From Nitrospira sp. (GTDB lineage Bacteria > Nitrospirota > Nitrospiria > Nitrospirales > Nitrospiraceae), in contig SWDM01000023.1 of assembly GCA_005116835.1 (NCBI GenBank), positions 224,519 to 288,518 of the forward strand: a DNA stretch of 64,000 nt, read 5' to 3'. The stretch's first letter is position 1, and every line of letters starts with the position of its first letter. The notes under the pieces are model-generated. The model was not told where the DNA came from. It saw nothing but the letters and a program-made list of their open reading frames with translations, and ran no database searches. Shown here one piece after another: positions 26,056 to 34,783 of this stretch. Made by a program: the position numbers and the translations under genes.

Positions 26056-27174
26056 GAGGATAACGAGGTTGTCCCGATGTATCACTTCCTCGTACTCCTG
26101 CGGGCCGAGCTGTTGCTGGATCTCGGTCGTTTTGAGCCCCTTGATCCGCGCCAACGTGTCCGAGGAGAAGTTCACGAGTCCTTTGGCGAGTTCTTTGCCG
26201 TCCTGATCGAGGCAACTAACCGCATCACCGCTATCGAAGGAACCGCTGACCGCCAGAATTCCTGAAGCCAACAGGCTCTTGCCTCGTCGGACCAGCGCAT
26301 CGACCGCTCCAGAGTCGAGCGTCATGGTTCCTCGCGACCTGAGGGTAAATGCGATCCAATGTTTGCGACTGGTGAAACGACGTTCTTTTGCGAGAAAGAG
26401 ACTGCCGCCAGGGCCGCCGGCCAATATTTTTGGAAGAAGACCGGCGTCCTGCCCGTTCATAATCAGCGTGGCCACGCCATACTCGCTGACTTTCTTGGCA
26501 GCCCGAACTTTAGTGGCCATGCCTCCGGTTCCCTCGAATGTGGCGGAGGTACCGGCTCGTTCCTCGATCTCTGGGGTAATGTCGGGGATCAAGGGGATCA
26601 GGGTGGCCGCGGGGTTTTTCCGCGGGTCTTCGGTAAATAGGCCGTCGATATCGGACAGGATGATCAGCAGTTCTGCGTCGACGAGATGAGCGACTTCGGC
26701 AGCCAGCGTATCGTTATCTCCCACACGGATTTCATCCACGGCAACGGTATCGTTTTCATTGATAATGGGGATCACGCCGAACCCAATCAGCGCGCTGAGG
26801 GTATGGCGCGCATTGAGAAACCTGCGCCGATCGGCGAGATCCTGATGGGTGAGTAGGATCTGCGCGACCTTGACCTCGAGTCGTTCAAACGATTTTTCAT
26901 AGGCCCACATGAGCCGGCTTTGGCCGACCGCCGCCGCAGCCTGCTTCACAGGGAGGCTCTTGGGGTATTCCTTCAGTCCCAACTTCTTGATGCCGGAGAC
27001 AATTGCGCCGGAGGAGACGATCAGCACTTCCCGTCCGCTGGACCGGATTGCCGCGATCTCGTTCGCGAGCCGATCGATTTGTTCGGGGCGCAATCCTGTA
27101 TCTCGTGACGCGACGAGGCTGCTCCCGATCTTGATGACGATACGGGTGGCCTGTTTTAAGAGTTCGTCTCGCAT
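26053..27174 (-). CDS. proB: Glutamate 5-kinase with PUA domain
   Basis: 373 aa from MRDELLKQATRIVIKIGSSLV; the frame extends further upstream but the family starts here. First step of proline synthesis, phosphorylating glutamate. The amino-acid kinase fold shows IKIGSSLV, SSGAIVSGIKKLG, NENDTVAVDEIRVGDNDTLAA and TGGMATKVRAAK; a PUA domain occupies the last ~90 residues (RGTMTLDSGAVDAL...). The 5' end overlaps obgE by 19 nt. Confidence 0.94.
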   Translation of the reverse strand: MRDELLKQATRIVIKIGSSLVASRDTGLRPEQIDRLANEIAAIRSSGREVLIVSSGAIVSGIKKLGLKEYPKSLPVKQAAAAVGQSRLMWAYEKSFERLEVKVAQILLTHQDLADRRRFLNARHTLSALIGFGVIPIINENDTVAVDEIRVGDNDTLAAEVAHLVDAELLIILSDIDGLFTEDPRKNPAATLIPLIPDITPEIEERAGTSATFEGTGGMATKVRAAKKVSEYGVATLIMNGQDAGLLPKILAGGPGGSLFLAKERRFTSRKHWIAFTLRSRGTMTLDSGAVDALVRRGKSLLASGILAVSGSFDSGDAVSCLDQDGKELAKGLVNFSSDTLARIKGLKTTEIQQQLGPQEYEEVIHRDNLVIL

Positions 27175-28181
27175 GGTGCGGCTCGAAGCTGCGCTACCTG
27201 TTGCCCTACATAGGTGACGAGTTCCGTCAGTCCTTCTCTCGTGGCGGCAGAGATCGGGAGGCATGTATATCGATGGCGCACGCAGTACTTCTGCAACGCT
27301 TTCAGGCGGGTTCGCTCCCCAGCCACGTCGATTTTTGTCGCGACCACTGCAAAAGGGCGCGTAGTAATCGGCTCATCGTAGGCAGCTAATTCTTGGCGCA
27401 GGATCTCGAAGCTTTTGACTGGTTCATCAGTGGCCCATTCCGAGACATCGATCATGTAGAGCAAGAAAGACGTGCGTTCGATATGCCGGAGAAATTGGAT
27501 TCCGAGTCCTTTCCCTTCATGCGCGCCTTCGATAATTCCTGGGATATCTGCAACGGCAAAGCTTCCCTTCTCCCCCCAGCGTACGATTCCAAGGTTCGGC
27601 GTCAACGTGGTGAAGGGATAATCGGCGATCTTCGGCCTTGCGGCTGAGATTGAAGCGATGAGCGTCGATTTTCCGACATTGGGGAACCCTACAAGCCCGA
27701 CGTCGGCCAATAGCTTTAGTTCAAGCCGTAGTGACCGTTCATCACCTTCCGTGCCGGTTTCAAATTCCGTGGGCGTGCGGTTGGTCGGTGTGGCGAAATG
27801 GCTATTCCCTCGTCCACCCCGGCCCCCGTGCGCTCCCACATACCGCTGCCCTGGAACGACCAGATCGGCTAAGAGTTCATCGGTCTCATTGTCAAAAATG
27901 ACGGTACCGACCGGAAGGGCCACGACCACATCCTCACCGGTTCTCCCGGAGCAGTTGGCTGCGCCGCCTTGGCGACCGACTTCTGCTTCATAGTGTTTTT
28001 GATACCGGAGGTCGAGAAGTGTGGTCATGCGGGGCGATGCTTCAAACACGACATCGCCACCGTGGCCGCCATTACCACCGTCAGGCCCGCCACGTGGGAC
28101 GAATTTTTCCCGTCGAAAACTGCATGAGCCGTCGCCGCCGTTCCCGGCTTTAATATGGATACGGACTTCATCGACAAACAT
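27156..28181 (-). CDS. obgE: Obg family GTPase CgtA/ObgE
   Basis: 341 aa. The N-terminal glycine-rich Obg fold (FRREKFVPRGGPDGGNGGHGGDV) is followed by the GTPase domain with G1 GFPNVGKST (near 166), G3 DIPG and G4 ATKID equivalents. Obg binds the 50S subunit and links ribosome assembly to ppGpp. It follows rplU and rpmA as in most bacteria, but a MITE copy separates it from rpmA. Confidence 0.95.
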   Translation of the reverse strand: MFVDEVRIHIKAGNGGDGSCSFRREKFVPRGGPDGGNGGHGGDVVFEASPRMTTLLDLRYQKHYEAEVGRQGGAANCSGRTGEDVVVALPVGTVIFDNETDELLADLVVPGQRYVGAHGGRGGRGNSHFATPTNRTPTEFETGTEGDERSLRLELKLLADVGLVGFPNVGKSTLIASISAARPKIADYPFTTLTPNLGIVRWGEKGSFAVADIPGIIEGAHEGKGLGIQFLRHIERTSFLLYMIDVSEWATDEPVKSFEILRQELAAYDEPITTRPFAVVATKIDVAGERTRLKALQKYCVRHRYTCLPISAATREGLTELVTYVGQQVAQLRAAPCETNS

Positions 28182-28265
28182 CGGCGCACCGTTTCAGCGT
28201 TAGGACTGTATGGGCATGACATGCGAGGAACGTCCCGTTGCACCCCTACCCATGCCGGGAGTCTT

Positions 28266-28459
28266 AGCCCGCATTATTTACGAAGACTTCTACTGCAACC
28301 GCCGATACGCCGCTACGACAAGCCTAACGGCGGGCGGGCTCGCTTCTCAGTCAGTCAACATACTGTTTCAAGTATGCCTCCTTCCTTCGCGGCTCCGCGC
28401 GCCCGTCTCGCGTGGCGTCTCGGCGGTTTCGTCACGAACTCTCGTGAATAATGCGGGCT
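28266..28459. mobile_element. MITE-like element, copy 2 (TIR AGCCCGCATTATT, TA flanks)
   Basis: 194 bp with the same 13-bp terminal inverted repeats and TA flanks as the copy at 5051-5263, in the opposite orientation. Shared internal blocks include TCAACATACTG and TCAAGTATGCCTCC on this strand. It is inserted between rpmA and obgE, normally co-transcribed genes. Two small forward frames across it are by-products of the repeat, not genes. Confidence 0.85.
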
Positions 28460-28502
28460 AGCGATAGCGATACAATGACGAGAAAAGAGGGAAAGAATGT
28501 GC

Positions 28503-28766
28503 TTATGAAATTGAGGGCGCAGCGTAGACGCTGACCTTCGGCCGTCCGCGACCGCGTTCAAATTTCACAATCCCTGTGATGCGGGCGAAGAGGGTGTGGT
28601 CTTTGCCGAGCCCCACGTTGAAACCGGGGAAGAACTTCGTCCCTCGCTGACGGATTAAGATCGATCCGGCCGTGACGGTCTCTCCGCCGTAGGCCTTGAC
28701 CCCGAGGTATTGCGGATTACTATCGCGCCCGTTTCTAGTTGATCCGCCGCCTTTATTTGTTGCCAT
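28503..28766 (-). CDS. rpmA: 50S ribosomal protein L27
   Basis: 87 aa. Starts [22 protein letters not shown], the conserved L27 N-terminus that reaches the peptidyl-transferase centre; [23 protein letters not shown] follows the usual pattern. No N-terminal cleavage extension is present. It lies 12 nt after rplU. Confidence 0.97.
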   Translation of the reverse strand: MATNKGGGSTRNGRDSNPQYLGVKAYGGETVTAGSILIRQRGTKFFPGFNVGLGKDHTLFARITGIVKFERGRGRPKVSVYAAPSIS

Positions 28767-28778
28767 GACTGATCCTCG

Positions 28779-29093
28779 TTAGGCCGTTTCGATGCCGGTA
28801 ATGCGCAATTTAGTAAAGCCCTGGCGATGGCCATTGGTCCGCCGGTAATTCTTGCGCCGTTGTTTCTTGAAGATGGTGATGGAGCGGGTCCGGCCTTGGT
28901 GGATGATTTCGGCTTTGACGGTCGCTCCTTTGACCAAGGGTTGTCCGATCTCTAGCCCTTTGTCCCCGTGGACCAGCCGAACCTGGCCGAGTTCAATCAT
29001 CCCTCCCACTTCGCCTGGAAGGGATTCTACCAGGACCAATGATCCGGTCTCGACCCGATATTGCTTACCGCCTGTTTCAATGATTGCGTACAT
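28779..29093 (-). CDS. rplU: 50S ribosomal protein L21
   Basis: 104 aa. Starts MYAIIETGGKQYRVE and ends in KRRKNYRRTNGHRQGFTKLRI, both diagnostic for L21, which binds 23S rRNA in the large subunit. First gene of the rplU-rpmA pair; the promoter should lie in 29094-29300, where the divergent pilZ gene also begins. Confidence 0.97.
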   Translation of the reverse strand: MYAIIETGGKQYRVETGSLVLVESLPGEVGGMIELGQVRLVHGDKGLEIGQPLVKGATVKAEIIHQGRTRSITIFKKQRRKNYRRTNGHRQGFTKLRITGIETA

Positions 29094-29309
29094 AAGTCCC
29101 TATCTCCGTTACAGAAGCTGAGTTTGTAACATAGGGATTTGAACCCTGTCAAGGTAAAGGCACTCGCGGCCCTTCAGATCTGACGAAGTCTGACGACGAC
29201 CCTTGCCCCCTTCCTTGGGGTTACCCTGTTTGAGGACTATCCTGCACTAGGTCCTGAGCGTATGCTCACGAACTATGGTCGAGAAAAATTTTATTGATCG
29301 GAGACAGTG

Positions 29310-29678
29310 ATGGCCGTCACACCGAAGCATTCTTCCATGCTAAAGGGTATTCGATTTGTGCTCCGTCCCTATCGTCGTGTACCAAGCAGGTACGCGCTCC
29401 ATTATCTCAGCCCAGAATACGTGGGGAAGGGCATCGTGACCAACCTGTCTCAATCCGGGATACGTATTCAAGGCGAGCATACGGTCGAACCAGGCCTTAG
29501 TCTGGCGCTACGCCTCAAACTGTCAGACGATGGTCCGACAGTAGAAGTTGAACGAGCAACGGTACGGTGGGTGGATGGGTATGATTTCGGTATGGAGTTC
29601 GATCGCGTCAGTCCAATGGCCGCTGCGCATATCACCCATGTATTGAGCCAAAAGATTCGTACCTCTCGGATGTCCTGA
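29310..29678 (+). CDS. PilZ domain protein
   Basis: 122 aa; ATG at 29310 preceded by GGAG (a GTG directly before it is an alternative). Residues ~20-115 form a single PilZ domain: RVPSRYALHYL, NLSQSGIRIQ and the late YDFGMEF. The canonical c-di-GMP contacts are RxxxR and D/NxSxxG; here YRRVPSR and NLSQSG fit. A likely c-di-GMP effector, which pairs logically with the HD-GYP genes at the window start. No neighbour indicates the output pathway. Confidence 0.85.
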   Translation: MAVTPKHSSMLKGIRFVLRPYRRVPSRYALHYLSPEYVGKGIVTNLSQSGIRIQGEHTVEPGLSLALRLKLSDDGPTVEVERATVRWVDGYDFGMEFDRVSPMAAAHITHVLSQKIRTSRMS

Positions 29679-29796
29679 TGATCGATCCTCCTTGCCCCGA
29701 TTGCACATGGGCCATGACACGACCCTTCGCTTGACGCTTCTTCCAACCCGCTGCTATATTCCGATTTGATCGTTCAGGAGCTTGTCTTCATTGTCT

Positions 29797-30711
29797 ATGA
29801 TTGAGCCACAGGGGAAAATTTGGATGGATGGGTCGTTCGTCAATTGGGCGGACGCGCAGGTCCATGTGATGACCCATTCGCTTCATTATGGACTGGGTGC
29901 GTTCGAGGGGATTCGCTGTTACAAAGGGAAGTCCGGCTCAGCGATTTTTCGACTCCAAGAACATGTCGATCGATTATTCGATTCCGCTCATATCGCCATG
30001 ATGCAGATGCCCTTCGAGAAGAAGCAGGTGGCTGAGGCTATTGTCGAAACAGTTCGGGTGAATAGGCTGGAGGCCTGCTATATCCGTCCGCTCGTCTATA
30101 TCGGGCATGGATCGATGGGGGTCTACCCAGGTGATAATCCGATCAAGTTAGCTATCGCTGCTTGGACCTGGGGCTCCTACCTCGGAGACGATGCACTGGC
30201 AAATGGAATGAGGGCGCGGGTCTCGTCATTTACCCGGCACCACGTCAATGTCTCGATGACGCGAGGGAAGATTTCCGGTTACTACGTGAACTCGATTCTC
30301 GCGAAGCGGGAAGCGAAAGCGGATGGGTATGATGAAGCCATCCTCCTCGATACCGAGGGTTATGTGTCAGAGGGGACAGGGGAGAACATTTTCATTGTGC
30401 GTAAAGGGCAGATCAAGACCACTCCGCTCACCTCGATCCTCGACGGCATTACTAGAAGTTCTATCATCGATTTGGCGCGGGAGCGGCGGATCCCCTTGGT
30501 GGAGGAGCGTTTCACACGCGATGACATGTATATCGCAGACGAAGTGTTCGTGACCGGGACCGCTGCCGAGCTGACACCGGTGCGGGAGATTGACAACCGT
30601 AAAATTGGAAGTGGGAAGCCTGGTCCAATTACGCAAGCGTTGCAGAAGGCCTACTTTTCGATCGTGCGCGGGGAGGATCCTTCGCACGAGGCGTGGCTCA
30701 CCAGAATTTAA
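29797..30711 (+). CDS. ilvE: Branched-chain amino acid aminotransferase
   Basis: 304 aa from the ATG; in-frame TTG codons at 29782 and 29791 lie upstream, and the AGGAG at 29776 suits the TTG at 29791 better. PLP fold-type IV enzyme that transaminates Leu, Ile and Val. Motifs: HSLHYGLGAFEGIRCY, RPLVYIGHGSMGV, the PLP-lysine region (SGYYVNSILAKREAKADGYDEAILLD) and SEGTGENIF. The last bases run straight into a ~125-bp dispersed repeat that begins at the stop codon and could act as a terminator. Confidence 0.95.
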   Translation: MIEPQGKIWMDGSFVNWADAQVHVMTHSLHYGLGAFEGIRCYKGKSGSAIFRLQEHVDRLFDSAHIAMMQMPFEKKQVAEAIVETVRVNRLEACYIRPLVYIGHGSMGVYPGDNPIKLAIAAWTWGSYLGDDALANGMRARVSSFTRHHVNVSMTRGKISGYYVNSILAKREAKADGYDEAILLDTEGYVSEGTGENIFIVRKGQIKTTPLTSILDGITRSSIIDLARERRIPLVEERFTRDDMYIADEVFVTGTAAELTPVREIDNRKIGSGKPGPITQALQKAYFSIVRGEDPSHEAWLTRI

Positions 30712-30836
30712 CAGGATGCTGAAAAAGCCCGCCAGCTTCGTTCTCGGCTCATCCAAATCCTCAACGTACCCCAGAGGGTACGCCTCCGGTTTGGACTCGC
30801 CTGCGGCCTTGCTGAACGGCCTTTTTGAGCATCCTG
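30712..30836. repeat. ~125-bp palindromic repeat (CAGGATGCT ends), copy a
   Basis: Begins CAGGATGCTGAAAAAG and ends CTTTTTGAGCATCCTG, complementary ends that can form a long hairpin. The interior contains the motif CTCAACGTACCCCAGAGGGT followed by ACGCCTCCGGTTT. Copies occur at 52343, 52469 (partial) and 54769 (reverse), with fragments near 53987, 61711 and 62095. It starts next to the ilvE stop and, with T-rich ends on both strands, could serve as a bidirectional terminator. Confidence 0.8.
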
Positions 30837-31032
30837 ATGCTAATGCCACAAAAAGACTTTAAGGATGTGTTGTGTGTAGATCGAGTTCTTCCGCAGCCGG
30901 CTAGAATCTTGTCAGACGCTGAATAAGTTCGACCTCTCCCCGTCCCACATCAATGTTGCTGACAACCGTGATATGAGTTGAGTCTTCCGTGCGAGTTGGG
31001 TGCGGAGAAAGCCGCAGTTTCTGCGCGGTTCT
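30837..31032. other. Intergenic region downstream of secG with possible gene remnant
   Basis: On the minus strand the secG frame stays open for 39 codons after its TAG, to a TAG at 30902-30904. The translated stretch (THITVVSNIDVGRGEVELIQ) looks protein-like but has no start codon or ribosome-binding site. It may be the tail of a lost gene. No tRNA or terminator of convincing quality is seen. Confidence 0.3.
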
Positions 31033-31395
31033 CTAGTGCTTGCCGGAGGAAGGGTCGTCCGGCTTGTGGGTTTCAGCGGCTGGGGCTGTTGGGGCCGCGG
31101 CTGGTGTTTCCGGGGCTGTCTGGGATGATTCTTTTTTATTGAGATCTATGACGGTGGAAGAGAAGGCTCGGTCTTTAGCGAGAATGGCCAGGCCGAACGA
31201 TGTCAGCATGAAGATGGCTGCGACGACGACTGTGAATTTGCTCAAGAAGTTCGCGGGGCCACGGCTCCCGAAGACGGTTTGGCTGGAGCCGCCGAACGAC
31301 GCGCCGATCTCAGCGCCCTTCCCCGATTGCAGAAGAATGGCTCCGATCATGAGAAAACACACCATGACGTGAATAATAATGAGGAGGATATACAT
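31033..31395 (-). CDS. secG: Preprotein translocase subunit SecG
   Basis: 120 aa. Two TM helices (residues 2-22 and ~52-72) flank the conserved loop LLQSGKGAEIGASFGG...VFGSRGPANFLSK. SecG stimulates SecYEG-mediated protein export. A Pro/Ala/Thr-rich tail follows the second helix. It is the last gene of gap-pgk-tpiA-secG, a common order. Confidence 0.95.
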   Translation of the reverse strand: MYILLIIIHVMVCFLMIGAILLQSGKGAEIGASFGGSSQTVFGSRGPANFLSKFTVVVAAIFMLTSFGLAILAKDRAFSSTVIDLNKKESSQTAPETPAAAPTAPAAETHKPDDPSSGKH

Positions 31396-31410
31396 GGCAC
31401 CCCGATTCAG

Positions 31411-32178
31411 TTAGGCCCGTTCTGTTTCAGCAAGACTGATGATTGTAGCAAACGAGTCCGGATTGAGACAAGCCCCACCGACCAACGCTCCGTCGATCGC
31501 TTCCGAGCCCAGAAATAACTTGCCGTTCTGTGGCGTAACGCTCCCTCCGTATAGAATCCTGACAGCCGATGCTGTTTGGCTAGTCCATCCTGTCTCCAGG
31601 AATAATCGGATCGAGCGATGCACTGGTACAACTTGATCGGTGGTGGCAGCTTGTCCTGTACCGATAGCCCAGACTGGTTCATAGGCGATGGTAACAGCCG
31701 CCAGATCTTGTGTGGTCAATCCAGCCAGGCTGCCGGTCAGTTGAGCGGTGATGACTGATTCTGTTCGGCAAGACTCACGCTCAGCCAGCGACTCTCCCAC
31801 GCACAGAATCGGGGAGAGTCCATGTGTCAGCGCTGCTTTGATTTTTTTCCGAACTTGTTCATCTCGTTCGTCGAAGAGGGTGCGACGTTCGGAATGGCCG
31901 ACGATGACGTAACGGCAACCAAGATCGCGCAACATGGGCGCGGACACTTCTCCTGTGAAGGCGCCCTGTGCTTCCCAATGGAGGTCCTGTGCGCCAAGAC
32001 TGAGCCAGGAGGAGGTGCCTAGGGCCTTGCGGGCCGACTCGAGGGCAGTAAAGGGCGGCGCAATGACCACATCCGCGTGAAGTGGTGTAGGCACTCGTTC
32101 CTGGAGGTCGCGAATAAATGCCACAGCCTCCGAGGCTGTCTTGTTCATTTTCCAGTTGCCGACAATGAGGGCTCTGCG
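31411..32178 (-). CDS. tpiA: Triosephosphate isomerase
   Basis: 255 aa from the GTG that places the protein at VRRALIVGNWKMNK; a TTG at 32229 would add 17 unusual residues. Interconverts DHAP and glyceraldehyde-3-phosphate. Catalytic motifs are clear: NWKMNK (Lys), VIVGHSERR (His), AYEPVWAIGTGQ (Glu) and GGSVTPQN. Sits between pgk and secG in one operon. Confidence 0.95.
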   Translation of the reverse strand, partial: RRALIVGNWKMNKTASEAVAFIRDLQERVPTPLHADVVIAPPFTALESARKALGTSSWLSLGAQDLHWEAQGAFTGEVSAPMLRDLGCRYVIVGHSERRTLFDERDEQVRKKIKAALTHGLSPILCVGESLAERESCRTESVITAQLTGSLAGLTTQDLAAVTIAYEPVWAIGTGQAATTDQVVPVHRSIRLFLETGWTSQTASAVRILYGGSVTPQNGKLFLGSEAIDGALVGGACLNPDSFATIISLAETERA

Positions 32179-32234
32179 CACAGGTGTCTCAAAAATCGAA
32201 GGTGGTAGAGCAGATAGGCCCTGCGGCAAGCCGA

Positions 32235-33434
32235 TTACGCGACTCGATCCGGGAGGGCAATCAAGCCCGGAAGTTGTTTGCCTTCCAGCAATTCCAGCGC
32301 GGCGCCGCCGCCGGTCGAGATGAACGACATATTGTCAGATTCGCCGGCTCGATGCACCGCCAGTGCAGTTTCGCCTCCGCCAACGATTGTGAGGGCATAG
32401 GCATCGGCGATTGCGTGTGCCATTGCGAGAGTTCCTCGCGCATAGGCATCGATTTCGAACACACCCATCGGTCCATTCCACAGAATCGTTTTCGCGTTCT
32501 GAACTGCCAGATTGAACAGTTTGACGGAGGCAGGCCCAATGTCGAGGGCGTACCACCCCTTGGGAATCTCCTGAACCGGGACGATCTTCGACTCTGCCCC
32601 AGGTTCACGGCTGGCTGCGACAACACAATCGACCGGCAGGTAGAATTTTACGCCGCGGGAAAGTGCGTGGTCCTCAATGCCTTTGGCGAAGTCCAACATA
32701 TCGTTTTCGACCAGGGAGTTGCCAATTTCCATCCCCTTCGCCTTTAAGAAGGTAAAGGCCATACCGCCGCCGATAATGACTTTGTCGACACGCTTGCCCA
32801 GGTTCTCAATGACGCCAATCTTTCCCGACACCTTCGCTCCTCCGAGAACGGCGACAAAGGGTCGAACGGGGTTTTCAACGGCGCCCTCAAGGTATTCGAT
32901 TTCCTTCTTGAGGAGGAAACCTGCGGCCGAGGAGGGAATAAACTTAGTGATGCCGACTGTAGAGGCATGGGCCCTATGGGCAGCGCCGAACGCGTCATTG
33001 ATATAGACGTCGCCGAGGTTCGCCAGCGCTTTCGAAAAGGCATCGTCGTTTGTCTCTTCCCCTTGATGGAATCGAAGATTTTCAAGGAGTAGGACATCTC
33101 CCTGTTTCATCTGGGCAACAAGCTTTTCCACCGCAGGGCCGATGCAATCCGGCGCAAACAGAATGTTTTTGCCCATGAGCCGCCCCAGGCGTTTGGCTAT
33201 CGGGGCCAGACTGTACCGGGGGTCGTATTTTCCATTCGGCCGCCCGAGGTGCGAACAGAGAATGACCTTGGCGCCGTCGTCGATGGCGCGATTGATGGTC
33301 GGCAGGGTCGAGCGAATGCGAGTGTCGTCGGTGATCTGATGCGAATCGTCCAGCGGGACGTTGAAGTCGGCGCGGATGATGACGCGCTTGTCCCGCAGTA
33401 CGACGTCGTCGATCGTTTGTTTGCGGAGGTTCAT
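32235..33434 (-). CDS. pgk: Phosphoglycerate kinase
   Basis: 399 aa, family-typical length. VIIRADFNVPLD at the N-terminus, HLGRPNG, LLENLRFHQGEE, AVLGGAKVSGKIGVI and the C-terminal nucleotide site IVGGGETA...STGGGAALELLEG. Converts 1,3-bisphosphoglycerate and ADP to 3-phosphoglycerate and ATP. Encoded between gap and tpiA. Confidence 0.97.
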   Translation of the reverse strand: MNLRKQTIDDVVLRDKRVIIRADFNVPLDDSHQITDDTRIRSTLPTINRAIDDGAKVILCSHLGRPNGKYDPRYSLAPIAKRLGRLMGKNILFAPDCIGPAVEKLVAQMKQGDVLLLENLRFHQGEETNDDAFSKALANLGDVYINDAFGAAHRAHASTVGITKFIPSSAAGFLLKKEIEYLEGAVENPVRPFVAVLGGAKVSGKIGVIENLGKRVDKVIIGGGMAFTFLKAKGMEIGNSLVENDMLDFAKGIEDHALSRGVKFYLPVDCVVAASREPGAESKIVPVQEIPKGWYALDIGPASVKLFNLAVQNAKTILWNGPMGVFEIDAYARGTLAMAHAIADAYALTIVGGGETALAVHRAGESDNMSFISTGGGAALELLEGKQLPGLIALPDRVA

Positions 33435-33512
33435 GGCGGCTCCGTACGGTTGGTTCTTCCAAAAACGGAAGTCAGGGTGAAACGGAATCGAGCTGAGGCA
33501 GGCTCGCCCAGC

Positions 33513-34565
<1,053 letters not shown>

Positions 34566-34783
34566 TCATTGGCCAGAATGACGCCGATAGTATCGGCGCT
34601 CCTGGGCCTTGTCAAGCCATACCGATATGGTAACTCTGCGTCGGATCACGGAAGTTTCCCTGTTGCCTGACTCGGATTTCCAGAGAGTGGGTGCGACATC
34701 CGGCGAGGCGCGCCTTGCGCCTCTGCTATCGGGTTCGTTAGAGTTCGTGGTCACAGCGCGAATCGCTTTTTCTTGAGGTGTAG

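Noticed and set aside
28155-28461. Small forward ORFs across the second MITE
   Set aside because: They translate the repeat itself; the corresponding region of the first copy is not open in the same way.
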